This document shows, piece by piece, positions 1-8,065 of a stretch of 13,373 bases of DNA. Source of the stretch: JAAYUK01 sp964392915. GTDB taxonomy: Bacteria > Nitrospirota > Thermodesulfovibrionia > Thermodesulfovibrionales > Dissulfurispiraceae. A program made the translations under genes and the position numbers. Within the stretch, counting starts at the first letter, position 1, and every line of letters starts with the position of its first letter. Location of the stretch: the NCBI GenBank assembly GCA_964392915.1, contig CAYMRS010000057.1, positions 1 through 13,373 of the forward strand, read 5' to 3'. Below the pieces are notes generated by a model. It had not been told where the DNA came from. It searched no databases and was given only the letters and a program-made list of their open reading frames with translations.

Positions 1-164
1 TTGACTATTGAGCACCGTTTACATTTCACATCATTCCGTTTCCGAACCTGTTCATTTTTCATACCTATGAAGTACATGCTCTTACCTGCTTATTTCTCAT
101 CTCACAGAGTATTGGTCATTCAGGAAGCACCAATTCCGCAATCGGCATGTTGACAAGACCTCGT

Positions 165-410
165 TCCTGTGGTACTAATAGTTAATGGGTGTTAATTATT
201 GACTTTAAAACCGCTAATATGACTCATTTATTTTTTTACGGTATCTTTGAAAAACTCAAGAGCGTCTATCTTTCGTCATATCGGACTGTGGGCAAAACAC
301 GTTATCGGAGCGGAAAATTGCACCCCCTGTCACCGAAACCCGGGAAGTTCCGCACTACCGCTCCATCGGAATTTGCTTCAAATTTATTTGAATGATGTGC
401 AGGTCTTAAG
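165..410 (+). pseudogene. Possible decayed 23S 3' end and 5S rRNA-like remnant
   Basis: Positions 171-181 read GGTACTAATAG, the conserved motif near the 3' end of bacterial 23S rRNA, followed by a roughly colinear GGG-containing tail. About 100 bases on, 301-373 resembles the first two thirds of 5S rRNA: TTAT, CGGAG, GGAAA, CACCC, ACCGAA, GGGAAGTT and GCACTACCGC occur in 5S order, and GGAGCGG (307-313) can pair with CCGCTCC (358-364) like helix II. Order and spacing fit the end of an rRNA operon. The rest of the expected 23S sequence upstream is not recognisable and the 5S 3' part is poor, so this is at most a degenerate remnant. It could also be chance similarity. No convincing gene is visible anywhere in 1-551. 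Confidence 0.25.
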
Positions 411-551
411 CGTTCGGGGTGATGCTCATGCGACAGAGCATCAAACAGTACAAAAAGCATCGCTTTATCTTCCCTATTGAAAAGAGGTGATACGCAAGCA
501 GCAATTCACGCTACAGTCCCGCTCGGCAGCAGTTTAATTCCAATTGATTAT

Positions 552-677
552 TGAGGCAGTTGAGCCGCCGCGAAGCGGTCGGTTTCGAACTCCTGGTTCT
601 TCGCCCGAGCGGAGCGAGGGTGACAGGAGTTCCGGCTCAACTGCCTCATTCTTCCCCGAGCGAAGCGAGGGGAAGAA
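552..677 (-). repeat. 126-bp two-palindrome element, copy E (outside the integron)
   Basis: This is the reverse-oriented copy of the 126-bp unit found at the integron junctions at 8066, 9951 and 11106. It differs from them by one base, in the loop of the first hairpin. The unit is two abutting palindromes: a hairpin (unit positions 1-29, 9-bp stem) and a three-way-junction fold (30-126) closed by a 16-bp perfect inverted repeat. Inside the second palindrome are a 9-bp stem (46-54 with 83-91) and a small CCGC/GCGG stem. Here it lies in the presumed 5' untranslated region of the lactate permease, and its hairpin end is one base from the AAGGAG ribosome binding site. It contains no plausible gene, and the flanks show no clear target duplication. 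Confidence 0.95.
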
Positions 678-693
678 TAAGGAGAATATTACA

Positions 694-2511
694 ATGACCT
701 GGACAATGAATATTGACCCGCTCGGCTCTGTCGGCCTTTCGGCACTTGTCGCGGCTATTCCGATTTTCTTCCTTGGTATCGCGCTGGCGTTCATCAAGAT
801 GAAGGGACACATCGCAGCAACTATCGCAACCGCACTCGCTATCGGTATCGCCGTTTTCGTATATGGCATGCCGGCACAGTACGCACTGCTCGCAACTTTT
901 CAGGGAGCTATGTTCGGACTTTTCCCTGTCTGCTGGATTGTTATTACGGCCTTATTTATTTACAACATGTCAGTCGCAACCGGCCAATTCGAAGTCATCA
1001 AGAACTCTCTGGCTTCAATCTCTGATGACCGCCGCATGCAGGCGCTCCTGATCGCGTTCTCCTTTGGTGCATTCATCGAAGGCGCAGCCGGATTCGGCAC
1101 CCCGGTCGCAATTACATGCGCAATGCTCGTCGGTCTCGGCTTCAATCCTCTCTATGCGGCTGGTATATGTCTGCTGGCAAACACCGCGCCGGTTGCCTAT
1201 GGTGCCATCGGTATCCCGATCGTTGTCGGCGCAGCAGTTTCTGGCGTTAATGAAATGGCGCTCAGCCAGATGGTCGGCCGGACGCTGCCGTTTCTGAGTT
1301 GTCTCATTCCGCTTTACCTGACCGTTCTCATGTCGGGCTGGAAAAAGGGACTTGAAGTATGGCCGGCATGTTTTGTATCGGGCGGTTCCTTTGCAATCGC
1401 ACAGTTCCTTTCCTCTAACTTCCTTGGGCCGTTGCTCCCGGATATCATCGCATCGCTCACCTCCATTATCTGTACGGTTACATTCCTGAGGTTCTGGCAC
1501 CCGAAGGAGAGCTGGAGATTTCCGAACGAGCCGAAGAGCGAAGGCAAGGCACAGCTCATGTTCACCGGCGGCCAGGTATTCCGTGCATGGGCTCCGTTCA
1601 TCATCCTTTCGCTGTTTGTTGCTGCTTGGGGCATCAAGCCGGTTGGCGCAGCGCTGAATAATCTTTTCTTTTACCCGTGGACAAACGCCGGCCTGCATAA
1701 CATGGTGATCAACTACCTCGGCAAGCCGGTTCCGGCAGTATATAACTTCAACTTCCTGAGCGCGGCAGGCACCGCGATTCTCTTTGCATTCTTCTTCTCG
1801 ATCCCGGTCATGGGCGCCTCGGTCGGCACCGCTGTGAGGGTTGCCGGAAATACCTTTAAACAGCTGAAGTGGCCGATCTACACTATCGCCACGATTCTCG
1901 GCTTTGCTTACATCATGAATTACTCCGGCGCGGCGATCACGCTCGGCACCGCATTTGCAACGACCGGTGCGGCATTCCCGTTCTTTGCAGCGATCATCGG
2001 CTGGCTCGGCGTCTTCATGACCGGTTCTGACACCTCAACGAACGCACTGTTCGGAAAACTGCAGGCAGTTACCGCTGAGAAGATCGGTATCGATCCGGTC
2101 ATCACCATGTCGGCAAACACCTGCGGCGGCGTCTGCGGCAAGATGATCTCCCCGCAGTCGATCTCTGTTGCTACCGCGGCCACCAACCTGGTCGGCCACG
2201 AAGGCGATATTTTCCGTTTCACCATTCTCCATTCGATCTTCCTCGCAACGGTCATTGGCATCATGCATTATCTCTGGGCATATGTCTTCCCGGGTATCGT
2301 TCCGGTATACGAAAAGGTCATCGCCGGCGCGCCGAAGCCGGCCGTTGACGCGGCGGCGGCGGCGGCAAAGAAAGCGGCCACCATCCAGGAAGGCTACCTG
2401 TATCTGGCTGGTGCAATTGTGCTGATTATAATTGTAACGATCACTTCCCGCGTTGTCGGCGGTGGTCTGATCAACGTAAAGGCAGGCAAAGACTCGGCAC
2501 ATTTCCACTAA
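694..2511 (+). CDS. lctP: L-lactate permease (LctP family)
   Basis: A 605-residue, strongly hydrophobic polytopic inner-membrane protein of the lactate permease family, which imports lactate (and often glycolate) with protons. Family-typical stretches include FIEGAAGFGTPVA near residues 126-138, GSDTSTNALFGK near 444-455 and CGGVCGKMISPQS near 477-489. A short alanine/lysine linker (about 549-560, from a GCG run) precedes a last membrane helix and a histidine-ending tail. The ATG at 694 is chosen because AAGGAG (679-684) lies nine bases upstream; the open frame continues upstream only through the 126-bp repeat, which is not coding. It is followed by a strong terminator, so it is probably a single-gene unit. 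No lactate dehydrogenase genes are present nearby. Confidence 0.93.
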   Translation: MTWTMNIDPLGSVGLSALVAAIPIFFLGIALAFIKMKGHIAATIATALAIGIAVFVYGMPAQYALLATFQGAMFGLFPVCWIVITALFIYNMSVATGQFEVIKNSLASISDDRRMQALLIAFSFGAFIEGAAGFGTPVAITCAMLVGLGFNPLYAAGICLLANTAPVAYGAIGIPIVVGAAVSGVNEMALSQMVGRTLPFLSCLIPLYLTVLMSGWKKGLEVWPACFVSGGSFAIAQFLSSNFLGPLLPDIIASLTSIICTVTFLRFWHPKESWRFPNEPKSEGKAQLMFTGGQVFRAWAPFIILSLFVAAWGIKPVGAALNNLFFYPWTNAGLHNMVINYLGKPVPAVYNFNFLSAAGTAILFAFFFSIPVMGASVGTAVRVAGNTFKQLKWPIYTIATILGFAYIMNYSGAAITLGTAFATTGAAFPFFAAIIGWLGVFMTGSDTSTNALFGKLQAVTAEKIGIDPVITMSANTCGGVCGKMISPQSISVATAATNLVGHEGDIFRFTILHSIFLATVIGIMHYLWAYVFPGIVPVYEKVIAGAPKPAVDAAAAAAKKAATIQEGYLYLAGAIVLIIIVTITSRVVGGGLINVKAGKDSAHFH

Positions 2512-2582
2512 CCCACATAATTCATAAACATTCGGCGAGAGCAGTTTTTATGAGTTAAAGGCAGGTTGAGGGAGGCATAAAC

Positions 2583-2623
2583 AATAAGAACCGCTCATGG
2601 CATCCATGCGGCGGTTCTTATTT
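2583..2623. terminator. Bidirectional hairpin terminator
   Basis: AATAAGAACCGC (2583-2594) is the reverse complement of GCGGTTCTTATT (2611-2622), and CATGG/CCATG can pair inside. The hairpin is followed by T-rich sequence on the + strand, with a matching A-rich run on its other side. It lies between the convergent lactate permease and deaminase genes and can serve both. The rest of 2512-2946 shows no recognisable gene: short open frames exist on both strands but none has a family signature or ribosome binding site. Confidence 0.75.
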
Positions 2624-2946
2624 CTCTTCGCAGTGGCAGTGATGAGCCTTTTCCTGAGTTTTTGGGCGCAGCAGTCCTGCCAAGATGCTCTGTTGTGATG
2701 GGAGTGTGTAGTTTTTCAGCAGTGTTCAGGGCATAATCGTTGGTGAGCCAGTTCAAAGATATGTTTCCAGGGATACCCGCTTGCCAGTCTGAACCAGAGC
2801 CGTCGGGCTGTCTGAATAACCTGAGCCCCTTCTCCTTCACATACGCCGAAACGCGATACATTGATTTTCCGCGTCACTTTCGAGATAATCTGTTGCCCGG
2901 AATTGACCTGCACTATCTACAGGAAGTCTCTCAGCACAGAAATCGC

Positions 2947-3552
2947 TCAGGCATTATAGATAATCCCGCCCCGCTCCTGATACAGCTTCAGCACCGCCTC
3001 AGCTTCTTCTGCCAACACTCCCCGGACGATGCTGATACCGCGGTCTTCGAGATATTGATAGGACGCGGCAAAGACCGGCCCTTCGTCAAAACCAATAGCC
3101 GCGGCAGCTTCCCGTCGCGCACCGCAGACGATGCGCCGCACGCCGCTCCAGAGCGCGGCGCCGAGACACATCGCGCACGGCTCGCAAGAGGCATACAGCA
3201 CAAACGCTTTCCCGCCCGCTTCACGCAGCGAAAAGGAACCAGTGCTCGCCTGCGCAAGCATCAGGGCTATTACCTCGGCATGCAAGGTCGAATTGCGGAG
3301 CCGCTCGACACTATTTACTCCGACGCTCACAAGGCGTCCGCTTTCTTCCTCAAAAACAGCAGATCCGAATGGCCCGCCCGTGCCCCGCAGAACGTTCTCT
3401 CGCGAAAGGGCGACGGCGAGGCGCATCCGTTCCTCATCAGTAGCACAGCCAGCTGATGAGAACCGATAATCTTTCACCCAAGCCGGATTGCTGATCGTCA
3501 GCACGCCGCCGGGAAATCCCGCATTGGGAACAGTTTCTTTGCCGTTCTGCAT
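2947..3552 (-). CDS. Zinc-dependent nucleoside/guanine deaminase family protein
   Basis: A 201-residue cytosolic protein of the cytidine/deoxycytidylate deaminase fold. The zinc site is visible: HAEV at residues 91-94 (H91 ligand, E93 proton shuttle) and SCEPCAMC at 122-129 (C126 and C129 ligands). The GFDEG stretch after the second motif and the general layout resemble bacterial guanine deaminase (GuaD-like) and the tRNA adenosine deaminase relatives. The N-terminal 40 residues are longer than in minimal TadA. The substrate cannot be fixed from sequence; guanine deamination to xanthine is the best guess. The start is supported by AAGGAG seven bases upstream of the ATG. It is convergent with the lactate permease and divergent from the kinase operon. 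Confidence 0.85.
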   Translation of the reverse strand: MQNGKETVPNAGFPGGVLTISNPAWVKDYRFSSAGCATDEERMRLAVALSRENVLRGTGGPFGSAVFEEESGRLVSVGVNSVERLRNSTLHAEVIALMLAQASTGSFSLREAGGKAFVLYASCEPCAMCLGAALWSGVRRIVCGARREAAAAIGFDEGPVFAASYQYLEDRGISIVRGVLAEEAEAVLKLYQERGGIIYNA

Positions 3553-3683
3553 CTGAGTTCTCCTTCCGTGATGTGCCGCTCCTGCATGACGAAACCGGAA
3601 CGCGGACCTTCAGGACCGCCTCACCGAATGCCGTTTCTGCAACTATAGCACATTGCCCGCGCTCTCACGCCCCTGCACTGCGG

Positions 3684-3694
3684 TATAATCAGGC
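3684..3694 (+). promoter_or_regulatory. -10 box giving a probably leaderless kinase transcript
   Basis: A perfect TATAAT (3684-3689) ends five bases before the kinase ATG at 3695, so transcription would start at or next to the start codon. No ribosome binding site precedes the ATG. A good -35 at 17-bp spacing is not visible (3661-3666 is GCTCTC), so an activator or another promoter may also be involved. Confidence 0.45.
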
Positions 3695-4972
3695 ATGGGG
3701 TCGCCTCGCATATCTACTTCACGAACAACCGTCTCTCTGCTCATTATTCTTGCAGTCGCGACCGCGGCAACCATGCTCAGTTCTCTGTTCACCTACCGCA
3801 ACGCGCTCTCGGCTGCCGACGACGCGCTGAAGCTGCAGGCGAGCGGCATCACGGCCAGCCTTGAGGCGGCGCTGCGGCGCTCGGACTTTGCGGATGAAAA
3901 CCTGTTCTGGGAAATCATCAGTAAAGGCAGATGGGAAGGCATCGCCTTTCTCGCGCTCTACGACAGGGACGGCCGCATCGTGCTTCACTCAAATACGCGG
4001 CTTATCGGCAGAACGGTTGAAGATGAGCGAATCAGGCAGACTCTTTCGCGTGGAGTGCCGCAACACTACTACCTGATGCTCGTGACCGATGAGCGCGTAT
4101 TCATTCACGACGCGCCGGTTCACCTTCACCGTGGCGAGTACCTGCTCCGTCTGGCGCTGCACCCGTATCCGGCGGAGAACAGCATTCGACAGGCCCGCAT
4201 ACAGCTCGGCATATCTGTCGGCGTCGTGATCATACTCTGGAGCATCGGGCTTTTCCTCGCGCAGGCACTGAACCGATCAGAAAAACTGCGGCGCGCGATG
4301 AACGAACGGGAACGATTCGCAGTCCTTGGTGAGATGGCGGCTGTGCTCGCCCATGAAATACGCAATCCTCTCGGCAGCATCAAGGGGTTTGCGCAGTACC
4401 TTGCGGAACAACAGAAGAAAAACGGCGAGCCTGCACAACAGCAACCGCTCGACATCATCATTGCCGAAACCCGCCGTCTCGAACTGCTTACGGAGGATCT
4501 GCTCATCTATGCGCGACCCGCAGAGATCAAACCCTCCGATTTCGATGTGTGCGAGCTCATTCACAACTGCATCGCCGCCCTTCCGGCACGCCCCGAAATT
4601 GTCTGTAACGTGCAGTGCGTTGCGCCCCTGACTCTTTCGTCCGATCCGGACAAGCTGCGCCAGATACTCGCCAATCTGCTCCTGAACGCAAGCGATGCCA
4701 TGGAGCAGGAAGGAACCGTCACCGTTGCGGCCTCCGCTGAGCGTGATAGAATAGTCATAAGAGTAAGCGATACCGGAAGCGGAATGGACGAGGAGACGGC
4801 TGCGAAAGCATTCGACCCGTTTTTTACCACAAAGACTCGCGGAACCGGTCTGGGGCTCGCAATTGTCGGTCGCCTCACTGAGGTGCTCGGCGGGACGGTG
4901 CATATTGCAACGGCGCGGGCAAAAGGCACGACCTTTACGATTTCGCTTCCGGCCGGAACGCCGCGAAAATAG
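3695..4972 (+). CDS. Membrane sensor histidine kinase (sigma-54 regulator partner)
   Basis: A 425-residue two-component sensor kinase. Transmembrane helices at about 13-33 and 171-191 bracket a periplasmic sensing domain of about 135 residues. No HAMP domain is obvious; a short linker leads to the dimerisation domain with H-box AHEIRNPLGSIKG (H220 is the phosphorylated histidine). The ATPase domain shows the N box (N327, N331), G1 DTGSGMD (359-365), F box FDPFFTTK (373-380) and G2 GTGLGLAI (383-390). All catalytic boxes are intact. The next gene starts six bases after the stop, so kinase and regulator are one operon, in the AtoS/ZraS/HydH class. The signal sensed cannot be read from the sequence. 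The transcript may be leaderless (TATAAT at 3684-3689). Confidence 0.93.
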   Translation: MGSPRISTSRTTVSLLIILAVATAATMLSSLFTYRNALSAADDALKLQASGITASLEAALRRSDFADENLFWEIISKGRWEGIAFLALYDRDGRIVLHSNTRLIGRTVEDERIRQTLSRGVPQHYYLMLVTDERVFIHDAPVHLHRGEYLLRLALHPYPAENSIRQARIQLGISVGVVIILWSIGLFLAQALNRSEKLRRAMNERERFAVLGEMAAVLAHEIRNPLGSIKGFAQYLAEQQKKNGEPAQQQPLDIIIAETRRLELLTEDLLIYARPAEIKPSDFDVCELIHNCIAALPARPEIVCNVQCVAPLTLSSDPDKLRQILANLLLNASDAMEQEGTVTVAASAERDRIVIRVSDTGSGMDEETAAKAFDPFFTTKTRGTGLGLAIVGRLTEVLGGTVHIATARAKGTTFTISLPAGTPRK

Positions 4973-4978
4973 GACAGT

Positions 4979-6304
4979 ATGGAAAACGCGACTTTCAGAA
5001 TCCTGATACTTGATGACGAGCAGTCGTTCCAGCTCCTCATGACCAGCATCCTCGCGGATGAGGGGTATACGGTACAGGGCGCGTCTTCGCCCCATGGCGC
5101 ATTGCTTGACCTCGAAGAGTTTCGGCCGAATCTCATCATCACCGATCTCAAGATGCCGAAAATGGACGGCATCACCTTCATGGAGCATGCCCGGCAGATA
5201 GTCCCGGATGCCGACTTCATCATAGTGACAGCATACGCAACCGTCGATACGGCGATTGCCGCGATGAAAAAAGGGGCTCTCGAATACATCACCAAACCGC
5301 TCAAAAACCCCGAGGAATTGCGGATCGCGGTGACAAGGATTGCCGAACGACAGAGTCTGATTGCGGAAAACCGCCAGCTTCGCTCAGACCTCTTCGGTCC
5401 CCTTCCGCCGATAGAGGTTATTTTCGCGGGAATGGAAAGCATTCTCAGAGATATTGAAGACGTCGCCCCGACCGGCGCGACAGTCATCATGTATGGCGAG
5501 ACCGGCACAGGCAAAAGCCTCATAGCGAAGGTGCTGCACCATTTGAGCGGCAGGGGCGGCCTGTTCATCGAAATCAATTGCGCCGCGATTCCCGAACAAC
5601 TGCTCGAATCCGAACTTTTCGGATTTGAAAAAGGCGCGTTCACAGGAGCGACCCAGCAAAAGAAAGGCCGTTTCGAGATTGCGAACGATGGAACCATCTT
5701 TCTCGACGAGATCGCCGAAATGGGACTCGGCCTGCAGGCCAAGCTTCTGAAGGTTCTCCAAGACAAGACATTCGAGCGGCTCGGATCGCTGAAATCGCTT
5801 CGCACAAACGCGCGCATCATCGCGGCGACCAATCGGAACCTGAAAGAACTCGCCGCTCAGAAAAAATTCCGTGAAGATCTGTACTACCGCCTCAACGTTT
5901 TTCCGGTCACTATTCCGCCGTTGCGCGAGCGCAAGGCCGCGATAGCCTCGATTGCCGACTATCTTGTCCGCGCTGTCGCAGCCCGCCTCGGCAAACCGGC
6001 GCGCCCTCTGCCGGGAAGCGCCTATGCGGCACTGGCGCAGTACGACTGGCCAGGCAATATCCGCGAACTCGAAAACCTTATCGAGCGAAGCATCATCATC
6101 ACCCGCGGCGAGGAACTGTCGATTCCGCATCTTTCGGAATCGAAGACGGAGACCATTGCCGGAGATATGAAAAGCACGGAACGGGCCGCCATTCTCAACG
6201 CTTTGAGACAGACTGACGGGAATCGCCGGAAGGCTGCTGAAATCCTCGGCATTTCGCTCCGCTCCCTGCAATACAAAATCAAGGACTACAAAATCGAAAT
6301 GTAG
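4979..6304 (+). CDS. Sigma-54-dependent response regulator (NtrC/AtoC class)
   Basis: A 441-residue three-domain activator. The receiver domain (about 6-120) has acidic pocket D12/D13, phosphoacceptor D56 in TDLKMP, T84 and K106. The AAA+ domain (about 145-375) has Walker A GETGTGKS (173-180), the canonical sigma-54 contact loop GAFTGA (219-224), Walker B FLDE (241-244) and an arginine-finger region around FREDLYYR (297-304). A Fis-type helix-turn-helix occupies about 403-438. When phosphorylated by the kinase encoded just upstream it should remodel RNA polymerase-sigma-54 at -24/-12 promoters. AGGA overlapping the kinase stop is a plausible ribosome binding site, suggesting coupled translation. 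Its target genes are unknown, and I saw no convincing -24/-12 promoter ahead of the lactate permease. The 210 bases up to the integrase gene show nothing recognisable. Confidence 0.93.
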   Translation: MENATFRILILDDEQSFQLLMTSILADEGYTVQGASSPHGALLDLEEFRPNLIITDLKMPKMDGITFMEHARQIVPDADFIIVTAYATVDTAIAAMKKGALEYITKPLKNPEELRIAVTRIAERQSLIAENRQLRSDLFGPLPPIEVIFAGMESILRDIEDVAPTGATVIMYGETGTGKSLIAKVLHHLSGRGGLFIEINCAAIPEQLLESELFGFEKGAFTGATQQKKGRFEIANDGTIFLDEIAEMGLGLQAKLLKVLQDKTFERLGSLKSLRTNARIIAATNRNLKELAAQKKFREDLYYRLNVFPVTIPPLRERKAAIASIADYLVRAVAARLGKPARPLPGSAYAALAQYDWPGNIRELENLIERSIIITRGEELSIPHLSESKTETIAGDMKSTERAAILNALRQTDGNRRKAAEILGISLRSLQYKIKDYKIEM

Positions 6305-6514
6305 ATCAGATTGCGGCACACCCGGTGTCAAACATCTTTCAGCTTCCGGGGTGGGACGTGCTGATGCGCATTTGAGCTGGTGATGTTTTTTGAAGAAACC
6401 CTTTGCTCTGTGTTTGTGTCAATCCGCAACAGCACAAAGCAGCCCCAGCTCTGAGCAATTCTCTGGGCATCTTTTCTCAGTCACTGGGCGAATGCCGGCA
6501 ATTGGCGCAAAAGG

Positions 6515-7900
6515 TCACGAAAAATCGAGCGGGCTTTTCATCTCTTTGATGGTTTTGCTTGGCACGCAATGCGTATAGATCATGGTAGTTCTGACGTCGC
6601 TGTGACCAAGAAGCGTCTGAATTGTGCGGATGTCATAATTTGCCTGAAGCAGGTGCGTGGCAAAAGAATGTCGGAAGGTATGGGAGGTGACGCGCTTGGT
6701 GAGCTTCGCCCGCCGAACCGCCTCGTAAAGCGCCAGCTGGACGTGTGTTTCATGAAGATGATACCGCCGCAGCTCCATCGCATCCGGCACGAAGGTCAAA
6801 GACTGCTGAGGGAAAAACCATTGCCAGATAAAATCCTTACCGGCTGCCGGATATTTCTTTTCAAGCAGGTTATCGAGGAATACGCCGGCGTAGCCCCTCG
6901 CAAGGTCCTCATCATGAAGTTTTCTTATAACCTCAAACTGGGCCGTCAACTCCGGCATGATCGCCTGCGGAATCGGCACGGTACGGTCTTTGCCGCCCTT
7001 TCCATGGACCGTAAGTATTCCGGCGTCGAAATTGAAATCCTTCACCCGCAAGCTGACGCATTCGAATAGGCGAAGCCCGCAGCCGTACAACAGCTTGACC
7101 GCAAGCCCAAAGGGATGTTCAAGATGCTTCAGGACAGCGTCTATTTCCTTCCGGGAAAGAACCACGGGGATATATTTTGATTTCTTCGCCCGGGGTATGT
7201 CCTTGTGGTCTCCGAAATCTCTCTTGAGCACATGCCGAAACAGAAACAACAGAGCGCTGAACGCTTGGTTCTGCGTCGAGGCCGCCACCTTGCACTTTAC
7301 CGCCAAATAGGTGAGATATGCCTTGACATCCGTTGCCGACAATTCGTCGGGGGGCTTATTATGCAGGAAGCCCTGAAACTTGCGGCACCAATCCGCATAG
7401 GCCTTGAGCGTTTTTCGGGAATAGTGCCGCATCCTGATCTCTGCCGCGAGATCGTCGATAATCTTGTCCCAAGCAGGATCTCCGGATTTCTCCAGACAAC
7501 GCCATTCATTATAACGACTGCCGGCCGATTTCTTTGGTATAGCAGGAGCTTGTTCCGGTACGCTGAGCGGTTGTTGCATATCCGGAAGAGGGGGCAATAT
7601 TGGCGTTGTCGCCGCAGGCTGAGACAGAGAGACGCGTTTTTTCTGTAGTTGTGACTCAAAGAAGAGAGAAAGGGCATGCGCTGCCTGCGCCTGCTGTTTG
7701 GGTGTCTGGCTCTTCTTTCTCAACTTCTCGATAAACAACCGCACATGTTCCGACTTGGAATCCGGAAGTGTGTATTTGCTTTGGAAATCGAGATAGTACA
7801 GAAGCCATTTCCTGTAATCAGCATGGCTTGCAAGAGGCACTGCCCTTTTCTTCAGGACGGCGTTGAACTGAATCAATATATCAGGTGGTATGGGTTGCAT
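6515..7900 (-). CDS. intI: Integron integrase IntI with extended N-terminus
   Basis: A 461-residue tyrosine recombinase that inserts and excises cassettes at attI and attC. Catalytic residues are all present: R277 (GCGLRLFE), K304 in HGKGGKDR, H407 and R410 (HTFRHSFATH), H433 (LLGHSD) and Y442 (MIYTH). The IntI-specific insert lies between about 329 and 390: HDEDLARGYAGVFL, KYP, WQWFFPQ and RRYHLHE, which separates IntI from XerC/D. The core-binding domain begins near 144. Residues 1-145 are extra compared with IntI1 (337 residues): a second SAM-like helical block (about 8-82), then a proline-rich linker. The ATG at 7900 lies in a leader with only a weak ribosome binding site, so translation may be low. 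Transcription runs away from the array. Confidence 0.95.
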   Translation of the reverse strand: MQPIPPDILIQFNAVLKKRAVPLASHADYRKWLLYYLDFQSKYTLPDSKSEHVRLFIEKLRKKSQTPKQQAQAAHALSLFFESQLQKKRVSLSQPAATTPILPPLPDMQQPLSVPEQAPAIPKKSAGSRYNEWRCLEKSGDPAWDKIIDDLAAEIRMRHYSRKTLKAYADWCRKFQGFLHNKPPDELSATDVKAYLTYLAVKCKVAASTQNQAFSALLFLFRHVLKRDFGDHKDIPRAKKSKYIPVVLSRKEIDAVLKHLEHPFGLAVKLLYGCGLRLFECVSLRVKDFNFDAGILTVHGKGGKDRTVPIPQAIMPELTAQFEVIRKLHDEDLARGYAGVFLDNLLEKKYPAAGKDFIWQWFFPQQSLTFVPDAMELRRYHLHETHVQLALYEAVRRAKLTKRVTSHTFRHSFATHLLQANYDIRTIQTLLGHSDVRTTMIYTHCVPSKTIKEMKSPLDFS

Positions 7901-7912
7901 GGACCATAGTAA

Positions 7913-7938
7913 ACTAATATCTGATAACGCATATTAGT
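7913..7938. promoter_or_regulatory. Inverted repeat in the intI leader (possible operator)
   Basis: ACTAATAT (7913-7920) and ATATTAGT (7931-7938) form a perfect 8-bp inverted repeat with a 10-base spacer. It sits between the predicted intI transcription start (near 7941) and the start codon, where a repressor or the integrase itself could block expression. It shares the ACTAAT motif with the attI repeats at 8031-8059. No LexA box of the CTGT-N8-ACAG type is seen here. Confidence 0.45.
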
Positions 7939-7947
7939 CATTGTATA

Positions 7948-7976
7948 AGTATAATAATATCTGCACGGTATGTCAA
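7948..7976 (-). promoter_or_regulatory. intI promoter (sigma-70)
   Basis: Reading the minus strand, TTGACA (7976-7971), a 17-base spacer and TATACT (7953-7948) match the sigma-70 consensus closely. The position upstream of intI and the orientation fit an integrase promoter. Its -35 box lies back to back with the -35 of the cassette promoter, with 15 bases between them. Confidence 0.75.
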
Positions 7977-7991
7977 TAATTACGGTAATGA

Positions 7992-8020
7992 TTGACTGTA
8001 TTAGCTCTTTTTGCTATAGT
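7992..8020 (+). promoter_or_regulatory. Cassette promoter Pc
   Basis: TTGACT (7992-7997), a 17-base spacer and TATAGT (8015-8020) form a good sigma-70 promoter pointing into the cassette array. It lies between intI and the attI crossover, as in integrons whose Pc is outside intI. The first 126-bp element is located between this promoter and the first cassette gene. Confidence 0.7.
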
Positions 8021-8030
8021 TGAACCCATG

Positions 8031-8065
8031 ACTAATCCCGGACTAATAAACTATCTAATAACTGG
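8031..8065 (+). other. attI: attI-like recombination site
   Basis: The region directly left of the first cassette junction has ACTAAT at 8031-8036 and 8042-8047 and TCTAAT at 8054-8059, spaced 11 and 12 bases, roughly one helical turn. It ends at G8065, the conserved G of the G|TT crossover. Such phased direct repeats are expected of integrase-binding sites in attI. The exact limits are inferred from position, because attI sites are poorly conserved between integrons. Confidence 0.55.

Noticed and set aside
544..693. N-terminal extension of the lactate permease through the repeat
   Set aside because: The extra 50 residues are translated from the 126-bp repeat, and AAGGAG precedes the ATG at 694.
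2740..3456. Long plus-strand open frame opposite the deaminase gene
   Set aside because: It is antisense to a gene with clear zinc-binding motifs, and its translation has no family features.
4277..5832. Long minus-strand open frames over the kinase and regulator
   Set aside because: These are antisense shadows of two genes with complete catalytic motifs; their translations are low in recognisable structure.
7901..8065. LexA box controlling intI
   Set aside because: CTGT occurs near 7996-7999 but has no ACAG partner at the required spacing, and no other SOS-type palindrome is present.
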